Positions 8,041 through 16,793 of a DNA stretch of 64,000 bases are shown piece by piece (positions within the stretch are counted from its first letter, which is position 1; every line of letters begins with the position of its first letter). Under the pieces are notes generated by a model. The model saw only the letters and a program-made list of their open reading frames with translations. It had not been told where the DNA came from and made no database searches. The position numbers and the translations under genes are program-made. The stretch covers positions 59,377 through 123,376 of the forward strand of contig SVMI01000007.1 in the NCBI GenBank assembly GCA_015067495.1, written 5' to 3'. This DNA is from Oscillospiraceae bacterium. Its GTDB lineage: Bacteria > Bacillota > Clostridia > Oscillospirales > Oscillospiraceae.

Positions 8041-11000
8041 TCAGTCGTTTTGGGAGCGAATCAGATTGTCCAGCCAGTTATTGCCGTCGAGCCACTGCCC
8101 GTCGGTTCTGGACTGAGTAAAGGTGACAGCATTCGCGGCAGCATCTGCACCGACTGTGATCTTCTTCTGTGCCGCATCCGGCGTGTAACGCCAAGCGTCA
8201 TTCAGCTGGGTGACAGTATACTCGTTTCCGACCGTCACACCGGTAACAGTGGCGGAAGAATTGCCATGCACGGTGACCGTCATATCCACGCCGTCTGCAC
8301 CCGTGATTCGGAACAGGAAGGTCTGGTTTTCGTCAATATCCTCACTGCCGGTCACCGAGACAGTCATAGAGGTGATGCTGCGCTTGAATTTCGCGTAGTA
8401 GGTCGTACCGTCTGCCCAAAGGGCATCCGCAGCCTTGGTAGGCGCAAAGGCTGGATCGGTGCTGACCAGATCGGAATAGCCGGGATCGGAATACCAGCCC
8501 TCAAAGGCATAGCCTGCGGCAGCCGTCGCAACGGAACCCCTGGCGGAGCCGCCGGAGATACGGACGCTCTCCGTTTGCGTACTGACAGTGCCGCCCTCAC
8601 CTGCCACATAATGGAGGTTTACGCGGTTTTCCGCATAGTAGAAGGTGATCACGTTGACAGTCGTGTTCTCCACCAGATCGTAAGCGATCTCGATAGAGAG
8701 CTCCGGCGCGCTGATCAGGGAGAAATGCTCCAGAGCGCCCGTGCCTGCAGCAGGCGCAAGCTCGGTCACAGAGCTTCCCCAATACGCCGTGCCAAACTTT
8801 GTGGGCAACAGCTCCCGGTTGGTGTACCGCTCGAAATACTGCACCTTGTAGGGGTACTGATTTCGGTCATAGTACATGTGCAGCTCCAGTACATTGTCCA
8901 CAGAGATCGTACCGCTGGTCACATTCTGAGGATGGGACGCATCAAAGACGAAGTGCTCGATGTCCTTAGCAAGAGCATCCACCTTTGTTCCCTTTTCCGC
9001 TCTTCCTTCGAACTCAGAGTGCTTTATATAGCCATCGCCATTTTCATTCTGAATCCAGTAGTGAACCAGATACATGCCATTCACATTGTCCTCGGTGTAG
9101 TTGAATACGATCTCATTTTCTCCTCCCGGAACGACGATCAGCGTATGCCGATGGGTATCCGGCAGGTAGCCGTCAATACGGACGTATTCTTCCGTAACGG
9201 CAGCCATTTTATTATCCGTAACCTCCTTCGGCGGGAGAAGATCCTCGCCGGTTGCGGCATCGCGGTAGTACACCGTATAGGGAACGCTGTTCTCCTGCGT
9301 ATAGTAGAAGGTGAAGTGGTTGTTTTCCGGGTGATCCAGATCCATCACGATGGTGTGGCTCTTGATGTTTGGGAAGTAACCCTCATAGTAGTCGCCGTAG
9401 AGGTTTGCAGCACCCTTTGCCTCGAAGGTCTTGGAGGTACCGCCGCGCGCCTTGCCGGTAACCGGCTCTGCAATCTCCACCTCCTGCCCGTTCTCATCGA
9501 TCCAGACGAAGCGAACCGAGTAGTCCACGGAAACATTGGAGTTCCACTTGGCGTAGATGTCCGTATCGCCGGTGACCTGCGTTTCGTGGAAGTCCCACAG
9601 AAGCTCCATGCCGTGATCGTTGGTGTAGAACCAGCCGACAAACAGATACTGACCCTTGGTGGGGTCACCGGGAGGTGTATAGGGATCCTGAACGTGGCTT
9701 CCGTAGGGGATGCTGTACTGATAAGTAATGGTATCCCCGTCAACGGTAGCCTGATAGATCTCGTTCGTGCCAACCAGCGTTTCGTCCAGATAGAAGCGGA
9801 CATCGCACTGCACGGGCTTCCAGATGGCATAGAGGTAGAGGTTCTTTGCCTTCATGGTATGGATGCTGGGATCAAAAGGCTCGCCGGCGCCGTGTTCTTC
9901 CAGATACCAGCCGGCAAATTCCACAGAACCCTGCGGATAGATATCCGGCGGCTCCGGTGTGAAGTTCAGATACTCGCCGATATTGGCTTCGTAGGGAATG
10001 TAGATCGGATCAAGGTTCTCCTTGCCGTCGTTGATCGTCAGGGTATACACCCGGCGGTCATAATAGAATTCCGGGAAGGATTTGCAGGAATCGCCTACAT
10101 CCGCACTCAGTGTCTTGTTGACGACATAGCCCTCAAATTCGAAGAAGTCCTCTTCTGAAACAGTGAAATTGTTGCCCGATCCGCTTTTCCACGTTGTACG
10201 GAATTTCTCTACATAATTGCCGTCTTTATCTGCAAGGAAATAAACAAGACCATTCTGCGTACTGCCCGAGAAGGTGTGCAGATAATAGGTTTTCTCCTTG
10301 ACAAGCTCCCCATCCTTCATGTACGGCTGGGGCATCACGCCAAAGTAGTTGGTATACGGACCGTCAGAAGTATTTTCTGACCACATATAGCCGCCGGCTT
10401 TTTCTGTGATCGCATTGTACTGATCCAAAATATGGGTGCCCCATTTTTCACTGATCGTGCCGGTAGTGCCGTAGCCGCTTCCATACTTAAAGTTCAGATC
10501 AAAGGTGGTACGGTCATAGTACGCATTGAGGATATTTGCCTGACCGGGCAATGCGGTATGCTCCTTATCTGATTTCTCCGCATTGAAGACCCACAGCTTT
10601 TCATCCAGACAATCCATTGCCAGATAGCAATGCTCGGTATGAATATGCTCAATGCAGGCATAGCATTCCGCATTGTGGGTATGCTCCTCGGTGGTGCAGG
10701 TCAGCTTGTAACAGCCGGCAGCAAGGGTATGGGTGTGGATGCCGTTCTTCTGACCGCAGGTGTAGCAGGAATCTGTGTGATTCTTGTGTGAGCAGTAAAT
10801 GCTGCAGAACCACTCATGGGTCGGATGGGGACAATTCCCAAGCTCACAACCCTCGCTTTCGTGATCATGACCCGTTTTGCTGCAAGTCAGCTCATAGCAG
10901 TTGTTGGACAACGAGTGGGTATGCGGTTCTGTTCCGCAGTCATATTCGCAGTTCTGACCGTGCTGATGCTCCTCCAGCTCACAGACAAACTCGCCACTGC

Positions 11001-12585
11001 CGAACTCCATCGCAGTACCCGGCTTGACTTCGAGCACATGTGACGAGATGTAGGAGTATTCATCGTCGTTTGCATTCTGACCCCAGTGGACGATCGTCAC
11101 GGTGACGGTGGGCTTCTCCAGCTTCCAGATCGCTTCCCATACAGTATGGTGCGCCGGAAGGGTCTCCGGCAGCAGATCCTGAATGCCGTCGCCCGTGCCG
11201 TCGGTAATATCGTCCCAACCCACGAACAAATGGTCTGCTCTACTGGGTGTGGGGATCTTCAGTTCCGCGCCATAGCGGGCATAAACAGGTTCAACGCCAT
11301 GACCACCGCCCAGATGGAACATCATCTTGTAGTACTCGCGGTCATAATATACATTGATAACAGTACTGCCGTCAGATGCCAGCGGGACGGATTCAATATA
11401 CGACAGATAGAAGCCGTCGTAGGAGCGGCTTTCCGGCGTGATCTCCACGCCTGTAAAGTCCATAGCTGTATAACGCTCATGCTCGGTATAGTAATCATCC
11501 TCGTTGTGCTGCCAGTAGTAGATGACTGTATAGTTGACCTTTGCGGGCCAGTAGCGGAAGGTCAGGGTATGATCTTCATCGAGGACGAAATCCGTGAAGG
11601 ACACCTCTGTCCAGATCTTCTCGACATCATTCTCCAGATAGGCACTGTAGCCTTCCTTCTCAGGAAGCTTGAAGCTATCACTCAGCTTGGAGCCCTTTTG
11701 TACCTCGTACACACGGGACTCCGCCACAGGCTCACCATTGGCACCGTATACAAAGCGGATGGTCAGAGTAACGGTTTCGTCAACGCCCGCATCCAAGGTT
11801 CTGGGCGCGCCCAGCATGAAGCCCTTCGGAAGGGACTCGGTCACCGTAACCGGGATCGGTTCGGAGATCGCCTGCAGCTCAGCAGATTTGGACACAACAC
11901 GAACATACGCCTTGCCGTTCTCGTCGGCTGCGTTTACCAGCATACCGTAGGACATGTTCAGCTCAGCAGCATTCTCACCACGGATATCGACCCAAAGATC
12001 GTTTTCTACATCGCCGCAGACCTGCCACTGATACTCCACGCCGCCCAGCAGCGTCGATTCCGCACGCAGCTCCACCTCTTCAGAGGGAATGACCACAGCA
12101 GAGGTCAGTACGTCGCCGTTGGCATCGAATACATAGCTCTCAGGCTCGGAAACGATCAGAGAATCCGGGTTATCGTCAAAGTCAGTCCAGTTCTGGAACA
12201 CCCAAATGCTGCTGTTCCAGCCCTCCGGCATGGTGCAGTTGGGCGCAGCGGAGAGCTTATACCACAGGGAGCAGCACTCCTTCTCATGGTAGACATCCGC
12301 AATAACAAAGGTCAAATCATCCGGAATGTCCGCCGCCTCGACGATTTTGTCATCGTCAACGGCAGAGCCGTCATAGGCAAAGGGCTGATCCGAAACAATA
12401 TAATTATCCCATGCTTCTTTATCGAAATGGGCAGTCTTGCCGATCTGATCGGTGTAGCTCTTTTCCGCAGCAGTGCCGGTCTCAGAGGAATATACCATTG
12501 GAAAAATGTCCGCTGGGAACACTGTCAGCAGCATCACAAATGCCAGCAAAAGCGCAACGCCGCGCTTTCCAAAGCTCATTTTCAT
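8041..12585 (-). CDS. Giant surface adhesin with InlB-type and MucBP-like repeats
   Basis: 1514 residues from the ATG at 12585, chosen because AAAGGAG lies ten bases upstream; the track's earlier ATG has no site. A Sec-type signal (GKRGVALLLAFVMLLTVFPA) opens the protein. Then come several ~70-residue beta repeats of the InlB B / Listeria-Bacteroides type (FVGW, FAGWY, FEGWY motifs) and MucBP-like units (VPYTVYYRDAATGEDLLPP). Near residues 530-660 is a striking His/Cys-rich stretch built of HTHxxxCY-like units. The C-terminus has a DUF5979-like beta domain and no anchor, LPXTG or dockerin, so attachment is probably through partners. Such proteins bind mucins, glycans or other surface proteins. 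It sits inside the SipW cluster, suggesting it is carried by or bound to the filaments. Confidence 0.8.
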   Translation of the reverse strand: MKMSFGKRGVALLLAFVMLLTVFPADIFPMVYSSETGTAAEKSYTDQIGKTAHFDKEAWDNYIVSDQPFAYDGSAVDDDKIVEAADIPDDLTFVIADVYHEKECCSLWYKLSAAPNCTMPEGWNSSIWVFQNWTDFDDNPDSLIVSEPESYVFDANGDVLTSAVVIPSEEVELRAESTLLGGVEYQWQVCGDVENDLWVDIRGENAAELNMSYGMLVNAADENGKAYVRVVSKSAELQAISEPIPVTVTESLPKGFMLGAPRTLDAGVDETVTLTIRFVYGANGEPVAESRVYEVQKGSKLSDSFKLPEKEGYSAYLENDVEKIWTEVSFTDFVLDEDHTLTFRYWPAKVNYTVIYYWQHNEDDYYTEHERYTAMDFTGVEITPESRSYDGFYLSYIESVPLASDGSTVINVYYDREYYKMMFHLGGGHGVEPVYARYGAELKIPTPSRADHLFVGWDDITDGTGDGIQDLLPETLPAHHTVWEAIWKLEKPTVTVTIVHWGQNANDDEYSYISSHVLEVKPGTAMEFGSGEFVCELEEHQHGQNCEYDCGTEPHTHSLSNNCYELTCSKTGHDHESEGCELGNCPHPTHEWFCSIYCSHKNHTDSCYTCGQKNGIHTHTLAAGCYKLTCTTEEHTHNAECYACIEHIHTEHCYLAMDCLDEKLWVFNAEKSDKEHTALPGQANILNAYYDRTTFDLNFKYGSGYGTTGTISEKWGTHILDQYNAITEKAGGYMWSENTSDGPYTNYFGVMPQPYMKDGELVKEKTYYLHTFSGSTQNGLVYFLADKDGNYVEKFRTTWKSGSGNNFTVSEEDFFEFEGYVVNKTLSADVGDSCKSFPEFYYDRRVYTLTINDGKENLDPIYIPYEANIGEYLNFTPEPPDIYPQGSVEFAGWYLEEHGAGEPFDPSIHTMKAKNLYLYAIWKPVQCDVRFYLDETLVGTNEIYQATVDGDTITYQYSIPYGSHVQDPYTPPGDPTKGQYLFVGWFYTNDHGMELLWDFHETQVTGDTDIYAKWNSNVSVDYSVRFVWIDENGQEVEIAEPVTGKARGGTSKTFEAKGAANLYGDYYEGYFPNIKSHTIVMDLDHPENNHFTFYYTQENSVPYTVYYRDAATGEDLLPPKEVTDNKMAAVTEEYVRIDGYLPDTHRHTLIVVPGGENEIVFNYTEDNVNGMYLVHYWIQNENGDGYIKHSEFEGRAEKGTKVDALAKDIEHFVFDASHPQNVTSGTISVDNVLELHMYYDRNQYPYKVQYFERYTNRELLPTKFGTAYWGSSVTELAPAAGTGALEHFSLISAPELSIEIAYDLVENTTVNVITFYYAENRVNLHYVAGEGGTVSTQTESVRISGGSARGSVATAAAGYAFEGWYSDPGYSDLVSTDPAFAPTKAADALWADGTTYYAKFKRSITSMTVSVTGSEDIDENQTFLFRITGADGVDMTVTVHGNSSATVTGVTVGNEYTVTQLNDAWRYTPDAAQKKITVGADAAANAVTFTQSRTDGQWLDGNNWLDNLIRSQND

Positions 12586-12664
12586 AGATCCGGCACTCCT
12601 TTCTATATGATTTTGCAGGGCATATATCGATGTCCTCCGGGAGGGCACCCAGATATACGCTGCA

Positions 12665-12693
12665 CCCAACCCTGCCCTCGGGGCAGGGTTGGG
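12665..12693. terminator. GC-rich hairpin after the 12704-13399 gene
   Basis: CCCAACCCTGCCC - tcg - GGGCAGGGTTGGG, 13-bp perfect stem without a T-run on the - strand. It lies between the adhesin start and the gene before it and probably sets relative expression within the operon. It resembles the core of the three repeat modules at 18.2, 23.4 and 25.5 kb. Confidence 0.65.
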
Positions 12694-12703
12694 ATATTAT
12701 TGA

Positions 12704-13399
12704 TCAAATTGCGGTAACCGTCATGGTGCAGCCGCCGGGCAAATAGCCGGGGGTGTTCTTCAGAACGTACTCGAACCAAACGGCACACTTTTCGGCGGTG
12801 ATCTCCGCAAAGGCAGTATTCAGAGCATCTGCAGGGGCATCTGGCAGGCCGGTGGTCTGGGAAGCCTGGGACAGAACGATCAGCTCATACTTCTCGCCTA
12901 CCTTGTCCATCCACGCGCTGTCCGCCTCCGGGCGCACCGTGATGGAATTCAGGCATTGATAGGAGTCACCGACTGCCAACTGACCGTCGTAGATGTAGTA
13001 ACCCACGGTAAAGCAGGTTTCCGACACCGTCTGACCGTATTCGTCAGCGATGGTGACCTTGAAGCGCACCGGCTCAGCAGGAAACGTGACGGTCACGGGT
13101 GAATCATGCCCGACCATCCCAAGAACACTGCCATCGGCTGCATCTTCAAACGCAAACAGCGTGCGCACATAAGCGCTCTGATTGCCGTCGTTGGTCACGG
13201 TGACTTTCTTGGGGATCGTCACATTCGGGAGGATCACGGTGTTCTGCTCAAAGACCTCATCCTGACGGATGCTGATCTTACCGGCGACCATCGTGTTGAC
13301 GCTGGATGCCGTGTCCGTAAACCACGCGACGGTACTGCCAATGAACATGACCACCAGCAGCGCAAAGCAGAGCAGGCTGGAAATCAGTTGCTTCTTCAT
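12704..13399 (-). CDS. SipW-type exported protein (TasA-like)
   Basis: 231 residues from the ATG at 13399, which overlaps the stop of the previous gene as ATGA and has GGAGG nine bases upstream. The signal ends in IGSTVAWFTDTASSVNTM, the SipW pattern. The mature domain contains the VTVTNDGNQSAYVRTLFAFE strand pair that is nearly shared with its neighbour at 13396-14109 (NEGTEAAYVRTLIAFE), so the two are paralogues made as a coupled pair. The VLSQASQTTGL...ALNTAFAEI segment is the C-terminal A-Q motif of the cluster. Likely a filament or matrix subunit by analogy with TasA; this is inferred. Confidence 0.78.
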   Translation of the reverse strand: MKKQLISSLLCFALLVVMFIGSTVAWFTDTASSVNTMVAGKISIRQDEVFEQNTVILPNVTIPKKVTVTNDGNQSAYVRTLFAFEDAADGSVLGMVGHDSPVTVTFPAEPVRFKVTIADEYGQTVSETCFTVGYYIYDGQLAVGDSYQCLNSITVRPEADSAWMDKVGEKYELIVLSQASQTTGLPDAPADALNTAFAEITAEKCAVWFEYVLKNTPGYLPGGCTMTVTAI

Positions 13400-14109
13400 G
13401 CGCTCGTGCCTCCAAACCATGTCGCTGCATTGACTGTGGTAACTTCACCAAAGGCATCGTTCAGAGCGGCTGCCGCGCCGTTTGTAAAGCCTGCCGCCTG
13501 CACAGCCTGCGACAGCACATGGATCTCATAGCTTGCGCCGACACTGGCAAAGAACTCGCCCTTCTCTTCCGCTGCAAGGTATACCTGCAGCAGGCTGGGT
13601 GCGGAGGTGGCACCGGCTGCCAGCTCTGCGTCGTAAACGTAAGTACCAACAATATAGTGAACTCCGTCCTTGACGAAGGTGATGTCCGTCATGGTGATGC
13701 CATTGTCCACCTTCTTCAGGCTTGCGTCAAAGGGGCTTGTCCAAGTGCCGTCATTATTGATCATCTCGAAAGCGATCAGGGTGCGGACATAGGCAGCTTC
13801 TGTACCCTCGTTCTTCACGGTGACGATCTTGTCCACCGCGTTGTTTGCGGTGTTCAGAAGCGCGTAATTTGTGCCGTTGATCGCAACATCAGCGGTCGCG
13901 TTGTTGGTGATCGGCAGCAGCTTGACATTATCGACAAAATCGACCAGCGCGCCATCCTGACGCTTCTGCTCCAGCTGGGTGATCTTCACGTTGCCGACGA
14001 CCATGGTGTTCACGTCCGCATCGGTGAAGGTCAGGTAGGACATGGTGCTGCCAACTGCCAGAATGCAAGCCAGCGACAGTGCCAGCAGGATCATCATTGT
14101 CTTTTTCAT
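13396..14109 (-). CDS. SipW-type exported protein (TasA-like)
   Basis: 237 residues, AAGGAGG seven bases before the ATG. Signal: MKKTMMILLALSLACILAVG followed by STMSYLTFTDADVNTMVVG. A variant of the SipW site, with SYLTFTD in place of AWFTD. The mature domain is beta-rich and closely resembles the product of the next gene, with which its stop overlaps (ATGA). The VLSQAVQAAGF...ALNDAFGEV segment carries the cluster-wide motif. By analogy with TasA it would leave the cell through Sec, be cut by one of the three local signal peptidases and assemble outside. Confidence 0.78.
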   Translation of the reverse strand: MKKTMMILLALSLACILAVGSTMSYLTFTDADVNTMVVGNVKITQLEQKRQDGALVDFVDNVKLLPITNNATADVAINGTNYALLNTANNAVDKIVTVKNEGTEAAYVRTLIAFEMINNDGTWTSPFDASLKKVDNGITMTDITFVKDGVHYIVGTYVYDAELAAGATSAPSLLQVYLAAEEKGEFFASVGASYEIHVLSQAVQAAGFTNGAAAALNDAFGEVTTVNAATWFGGTSA

Positions 14110-14121
14110 ATCCGTTCCTCC

Positions 14122-14691
14122 TTAGGGATTGATGGCAGCCCATGCAGCCTCAACAGTCAGCCCGGACTGCTGTGCAGCATAGGCGGTGAAGGTCAGCTTG
14201 GGATACAGCTCCAGCGAGGTCAGGGTAGCCATTTCCGCCTTTCCGACGGATTCCCTGACCGTTACGGTGTTGTTCTTGACGACGTAGAAGCTCTTGACCG
14301 CTGAATCTGCTGCAACGGTGCGATAGTAAACGCCTTCTTCCAGCTGTGTCCAGCCGTCAGCGATGTTCCACTCAATAAAGGTGTCCAGATTGGCGGATTT
14401 CTCTACCTTGACGAACACATAGCAATCGATGTCATTGTCAACAGTGACAGTTGCCTTCTTATCGAGGGTAGTTCCGGGGATGAGCTTACCCTCCCACTTA
14501 TCGGGGATCGCATCCTCATTGGAGTCGGTGTTGAAGTCTTCGGTCAGCTCCACTTTGATGTTGCTGGGGGTGAAGGTGTTGGTAATCGGGGTGGTGTCAT
14601 CGGTCAACCATGCCAATGTGCCGGTAACCAGCGCGCACAGAACCGTTGTCAGGCACAAAATTGTGATCAGCAATTTCTTTCTGGTGGTCAT
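14122..14691 (-). CDS. SipW-type exported protein (TasA-like)
   Basis: 189 residues; the ATG at 14691 is preferred over the GTG before it because AAAGGA is eight bases upstream. Signal with VTGTLAWLTDDTTPITNTFT, close to the SipW/camelysin pattern. The mature chain has a polar, acidic segment (LTEDFNTDSNEDAIPDKWEG), a beta core with CYVFVKVE and the end FTAYAAQQSGLTVEAAWAAI, shared in form with its upstream neighbour. It stands 12 bp before the 13396-14109 gene and about 30 bp after the 14722 gene, all in one direction. Confidence 0.78.
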   Translation of the reverse strand: MTTRKKLLITILCLTTVLCALVTGTLAWLTDDTTPITNTFTPSNIKVELTEDFNTDSNEDAIPDKWEGKLIPGTTLDKKATVTVDNDIDCYVFVKVEKSANLDTFIEWNIADGWTQLEEGVYYRTVAADSAVKSFYVVKNNTVTVRESVGKAEMATLTSLELYPKLTFTAYAAQQSGLTVEAAWAAINP

Positions 14692-14721
14692 CACGATCTT
14701 CCTTTCTTCTCGGCGAGAGCT

Positions 14722-15312
14722 TTACGGATTAGCTCCAAAGGTTGCGTTCCAAGCCGCTTCAGCAGTAGCAAAGCCTTCAGCCTGCACGGCATAAGCCTTC
14801 ACGGTGATGGTCTTGCCATCATACGGCTGCAGATCATCCACATTCTCGCTGATGGTGAAGCTGTCGAAAACAGGAACATCATTGCCTGCTTCCGCAACAG
14901 TACCGTGGTAATAAACATTCGTATCACCGATCTTGGTCCAGCCCTTGGCTGCCATCTGTTCAGCGATGGTTGTTGCGCCGGATTTCTCGATTGCAGCGAT
15001 CTCGTTTACAACTTCCACAAACAGATAGCAGTTTTCGCTGCCCGCAGCTACATGCACCTTGGGATCCTTGGTGTAGGTCTGTCCGGGAAGCAGCTTATAC
15101 GCATTTTGGGTCACACGGTCAGCATCCACAACAGCGACTCCATCGGTGGTCACCTTTGCTTCATCCAGCGTGATCGCCACCTTACCAACGGTCATGGTAT
15201 TGGTGATCGGATCGGTTTCTGCCTGCAGGTACGCCATCGTACCCATGATGCTGGCGACGACCAGCGCTACAGCGCAAACAGACATGAGCAGTGCTTTCTT
15301 AAATGTTTTCAT
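14722..15312 (-). CDS. SipW-type exported protein (TasA-like), coupled to a signal peptidase
   Basis: 196 residues from the ATG at 15312; GGAGG is eight bases upstream and lies inside the end of the signal peptidase gene, which it overlaps by 14 bases. Signal: IMGTMAYLQAETDPITNTMT. The core has a CYLFVEVVNEI strand and ends VKAYAVQAEGFATAEAAWNATFG, a clear example of the cluster's C-terminal motif. The overlap with the peptidase mirrors the sipW-tasA order of Bacillus and suggests that this protein is the main substrate of that enzyme. Confidence 0.8.
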   Translation of the reverse strand: MKTFKKALLMSVCAVALVVASIMGTMAYLQAETDPITNTMTVGKVAITLDEAKVTTDGVAVVDADRVTQNAYKLLPGQTYTKDPKVHVAAGSENCYLFVEVVNEIAAIEKSGATTIAEQMAAKGWTKIGDTNVYYHGTVAEAGNDVPVFDSFTISENVDDLQPYDGKTITVKAYAVQAEGFATAEAAWNATFGANP

Positions 15313-15946
15313 GATCATTACCTCCATTATCTTCCGTTGGGGAAGTGTCTTCTGTTTCCTGAATCTTTGCTCTTAAGCTTTCAATTTCTGCTTTCAGTTT
15401 TTCGTTTTCGTCGGAGGTCTCCCCGACAGAGGGTTCTTCCTCCCCGTCGCTTTTTGCCGATTTGATTAGATCCGGCAGGAAAACTGCCACGATCATCACC
15501 GCCGCGACAGCCATGGTGATGTAAGAACCCGGCGGATGCTGCACAAAGTCGGACACATATCCCAGATACGGGATCATGCCCACCACCTTACCCAGCACGT
15601 TTTTGCTGTGGACAAGAGAAGTGTCAACGATGTCATTGTTGTCGCCCTTGGTGCGGAAGCGCACGTACTCAGGGTTTTTCTCATCCGGGATCACTTCCAC
15701 GATACGGTGGGTGGCGATGGTGTTTTCGCTGAGCATGAAGGTGATAACATCCTTCTCCTTCAGCGTGGTCGGATCCACTTCCTTGACATAGATGATCGAT
15801 CCAACGGGATAGTTGGGTTCCATCGAGCCGGTGATCACTGTATACACCTGCATTCCCAGCAGACGTGCGCCTGCCAGCAGGGTTGCAAGGAGTACCATGA
15901 TGACCACCACAGTCGTGGTCACGATACTCCAGATTTTCTTAACCAA
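15299..15946 (-). CDS. sipW: Signal peptidase I, SipW/ER type, with coiled-coil tail
   Basis: Cuts SipW-type signal sequences at the outer face of the membrane. The N-terminal helix is followed by the catalytic ITGSMEPNYPVGS block (Ser 41) and, instead of the lysine of the common bacterial enzyme, a histidine in IATHRIVEV (His 80): the Ser-His S26B arrangement of SipW and the ER signal peptidase. A second membrane helix near residue 150 places the last ~55 residues in the cytoplasm; these are charged and coiled-coil-like (DENEKLKAEIESLRAKIQE). The TTG at 15946 has GAGG eight bases upstream; the track's TTG at 15964 has none. Its reading frame overlaps the next gene and adjoins a 60-aa membrane protein. 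Confidence 0.88.
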   Translation of the reverse strand: MVKKIWSIVTTTVVVIMVLLATLLAGARLLGMQVYTVITGSMEPNYPVGSIIYVKEVDPTTLKEKDVITFMLSENTIATHRIVEVIPDEKNPEYVRFRTKGDNNDIVDTSLVHSKNVLGKVVGMIPYLGYVSDFVQHPPGSYITMAVAAVMIVAVFLPDLIKSAKSDGEEEPSVGETSDENEKLKAEIESLRAKIQETEDTSPTEDNGGNDHENI

Positions 15947-15960
15947 AAGGGTCACCTCTT

Positions 15961-16143
15961 TCAAACGGGGAGCTGACTTGCAAACGTCAGGTCATATTGA
16001 AACAGCGCATAGGCAGCGTAAGCCATGCAAGCCAAATAAAACACGATCAGGCAAATATCCAGAGTCAAACGCGCAATGAGTACACGGTCGCTGATCGGAC
16101 CGTCGGAGGGGATATGAAAATATTTCCTCCATAGTGCCTTCAT
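15961..16143 (-). CDS. Small single-span membrane protein of the SipW cluster
   Basis: 60 residues, ATG preceded by GAGGAG nine bases upstream. A charged N-terminal third (MKALWRKYFHIPSDGPISDR) is followed by one hydrophobic span (LDICLIVFYLACMAYAAYAL) and a short polar end, so it most likely crosses the membrane once. The gene lies between a SipW-type substrate and the signal peptidase and stops next to the peptidase start. No family is recognised. A chaperone, adaptor or assembly role for the peptidase or filament is possible from position only. Confidence 0.7.
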   Translation of the reverse strand: MKALWRKYFHIPSDGPISDRVLIARLTLDICLIVFYLACMAYAAYALFQYDLTFASQLPV

Positions 16144-16157
16144 TGTGCTTTCTCCTC

Positions 16158-16793
16158 TCAGTTTGTCTGCTGCGTGGCAGTGATGATCACACCCAGCTCC
16201 ACCCGGGGGATCACGTCACCGCGGTAGTTGGCAACGTTGTCCACTTCCTTGGGCATCCGCACGATCAGTGCCATGTAAGACACGCCGTTTTCGCCCAGAG
16301 ATGCGGTATTTACAGCGTAATTGCTCAGGGGCATGTTGGCAACAGCTTCCGCATCCACGCGGGTCGCCACCGCCTCAACCAGTTCCGCTTCTGTATCGGC
16401 AGTGATCAAACCGAATTTCAGATGATCCTGCAGATGGAAGGTCTGACCGAACATGTTCGTCGCGACGGTGTAGTCCGTAACCGAGACCGCTGTCTTCACA
16501 TCAAAGGGCATCTGACCCAGATTTTCCACCTTCAGGTATACCACCTGCACGTATCCGGGTTCATAAAGTGCCTTATCGTCGAAGATCTTGGTGGTCTGAT
16601 CCACCTGCTCCCACGTGCCGTCCTCCAGAAGATGGGAGACCTTCCAATCAAATTCCGCGAAATGGAATACATTCCTGACATCCTCATCCGTGTCCGTAAA
16701 CCACGCAAGGGACGTTCCTGTACCCAGTGCCGCCCAGAAGACGATCATGGCAAGGCTCAGCGTCAGCGCAAGTTTTTTGTAGAATTTACTCAT
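16158..16793 (-). CDS. SipW-type exported protein, stand-alone domain of the large paralogues
   Basis: 211 residues from the ATG at 16793, which overlaps the previous stop (ATGA); a GGGGGAG site lies just upstream. The first 55 residues of the track ORF are not coding. Signal: GTGTSLAWFTDTDEDVRNVF. The domain that follows (ALYEPGYVQVVYLKVENLGQ ... VELGVIITATQQTN) matches the N-terminal ~220 residues of the three large proteins at 18.3-27.5 kb, which have WEPGYTEVKYIKIKNVGDLA and then LLATQ at the same place. Here the chain stops right after that point, so this is the minimal form of that domain. Confidence 0.8.
   Translation of the reverse strand: MSKFYKKLALTLSLAMIVFWAALGTGTSLAWFTDTDEDVRNVFHFAEFDWKVSHLLEDGTWEQVDQTTKIFDDKALYEPGYVQVVYLKVENLGQMPFDVKTAVSVTDYTVATNMFGQTFHLQDHLKFGLITADTEAELVEAVATRVDAEAVANMPLSNYAVNTASLGENGVSYMALIVRMPKEVDNVANYRGDVIPRVELGVIITATQQTN

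Noticed and set aside
12586-12669. Upstream extension of the adhesin ORF (28 residues)
   Set aside because: It reads through a hairpin and lacks a ribosome site; the ATG at 12585 has AAAGGAG and begins a signal peptide.
8050-12717. 702- and 543-residue + strand ORFs opposite the adhesin
   Set aside because: No ribosome sites or domains; the - strand gene has a signal peptide and recognisable repeats.
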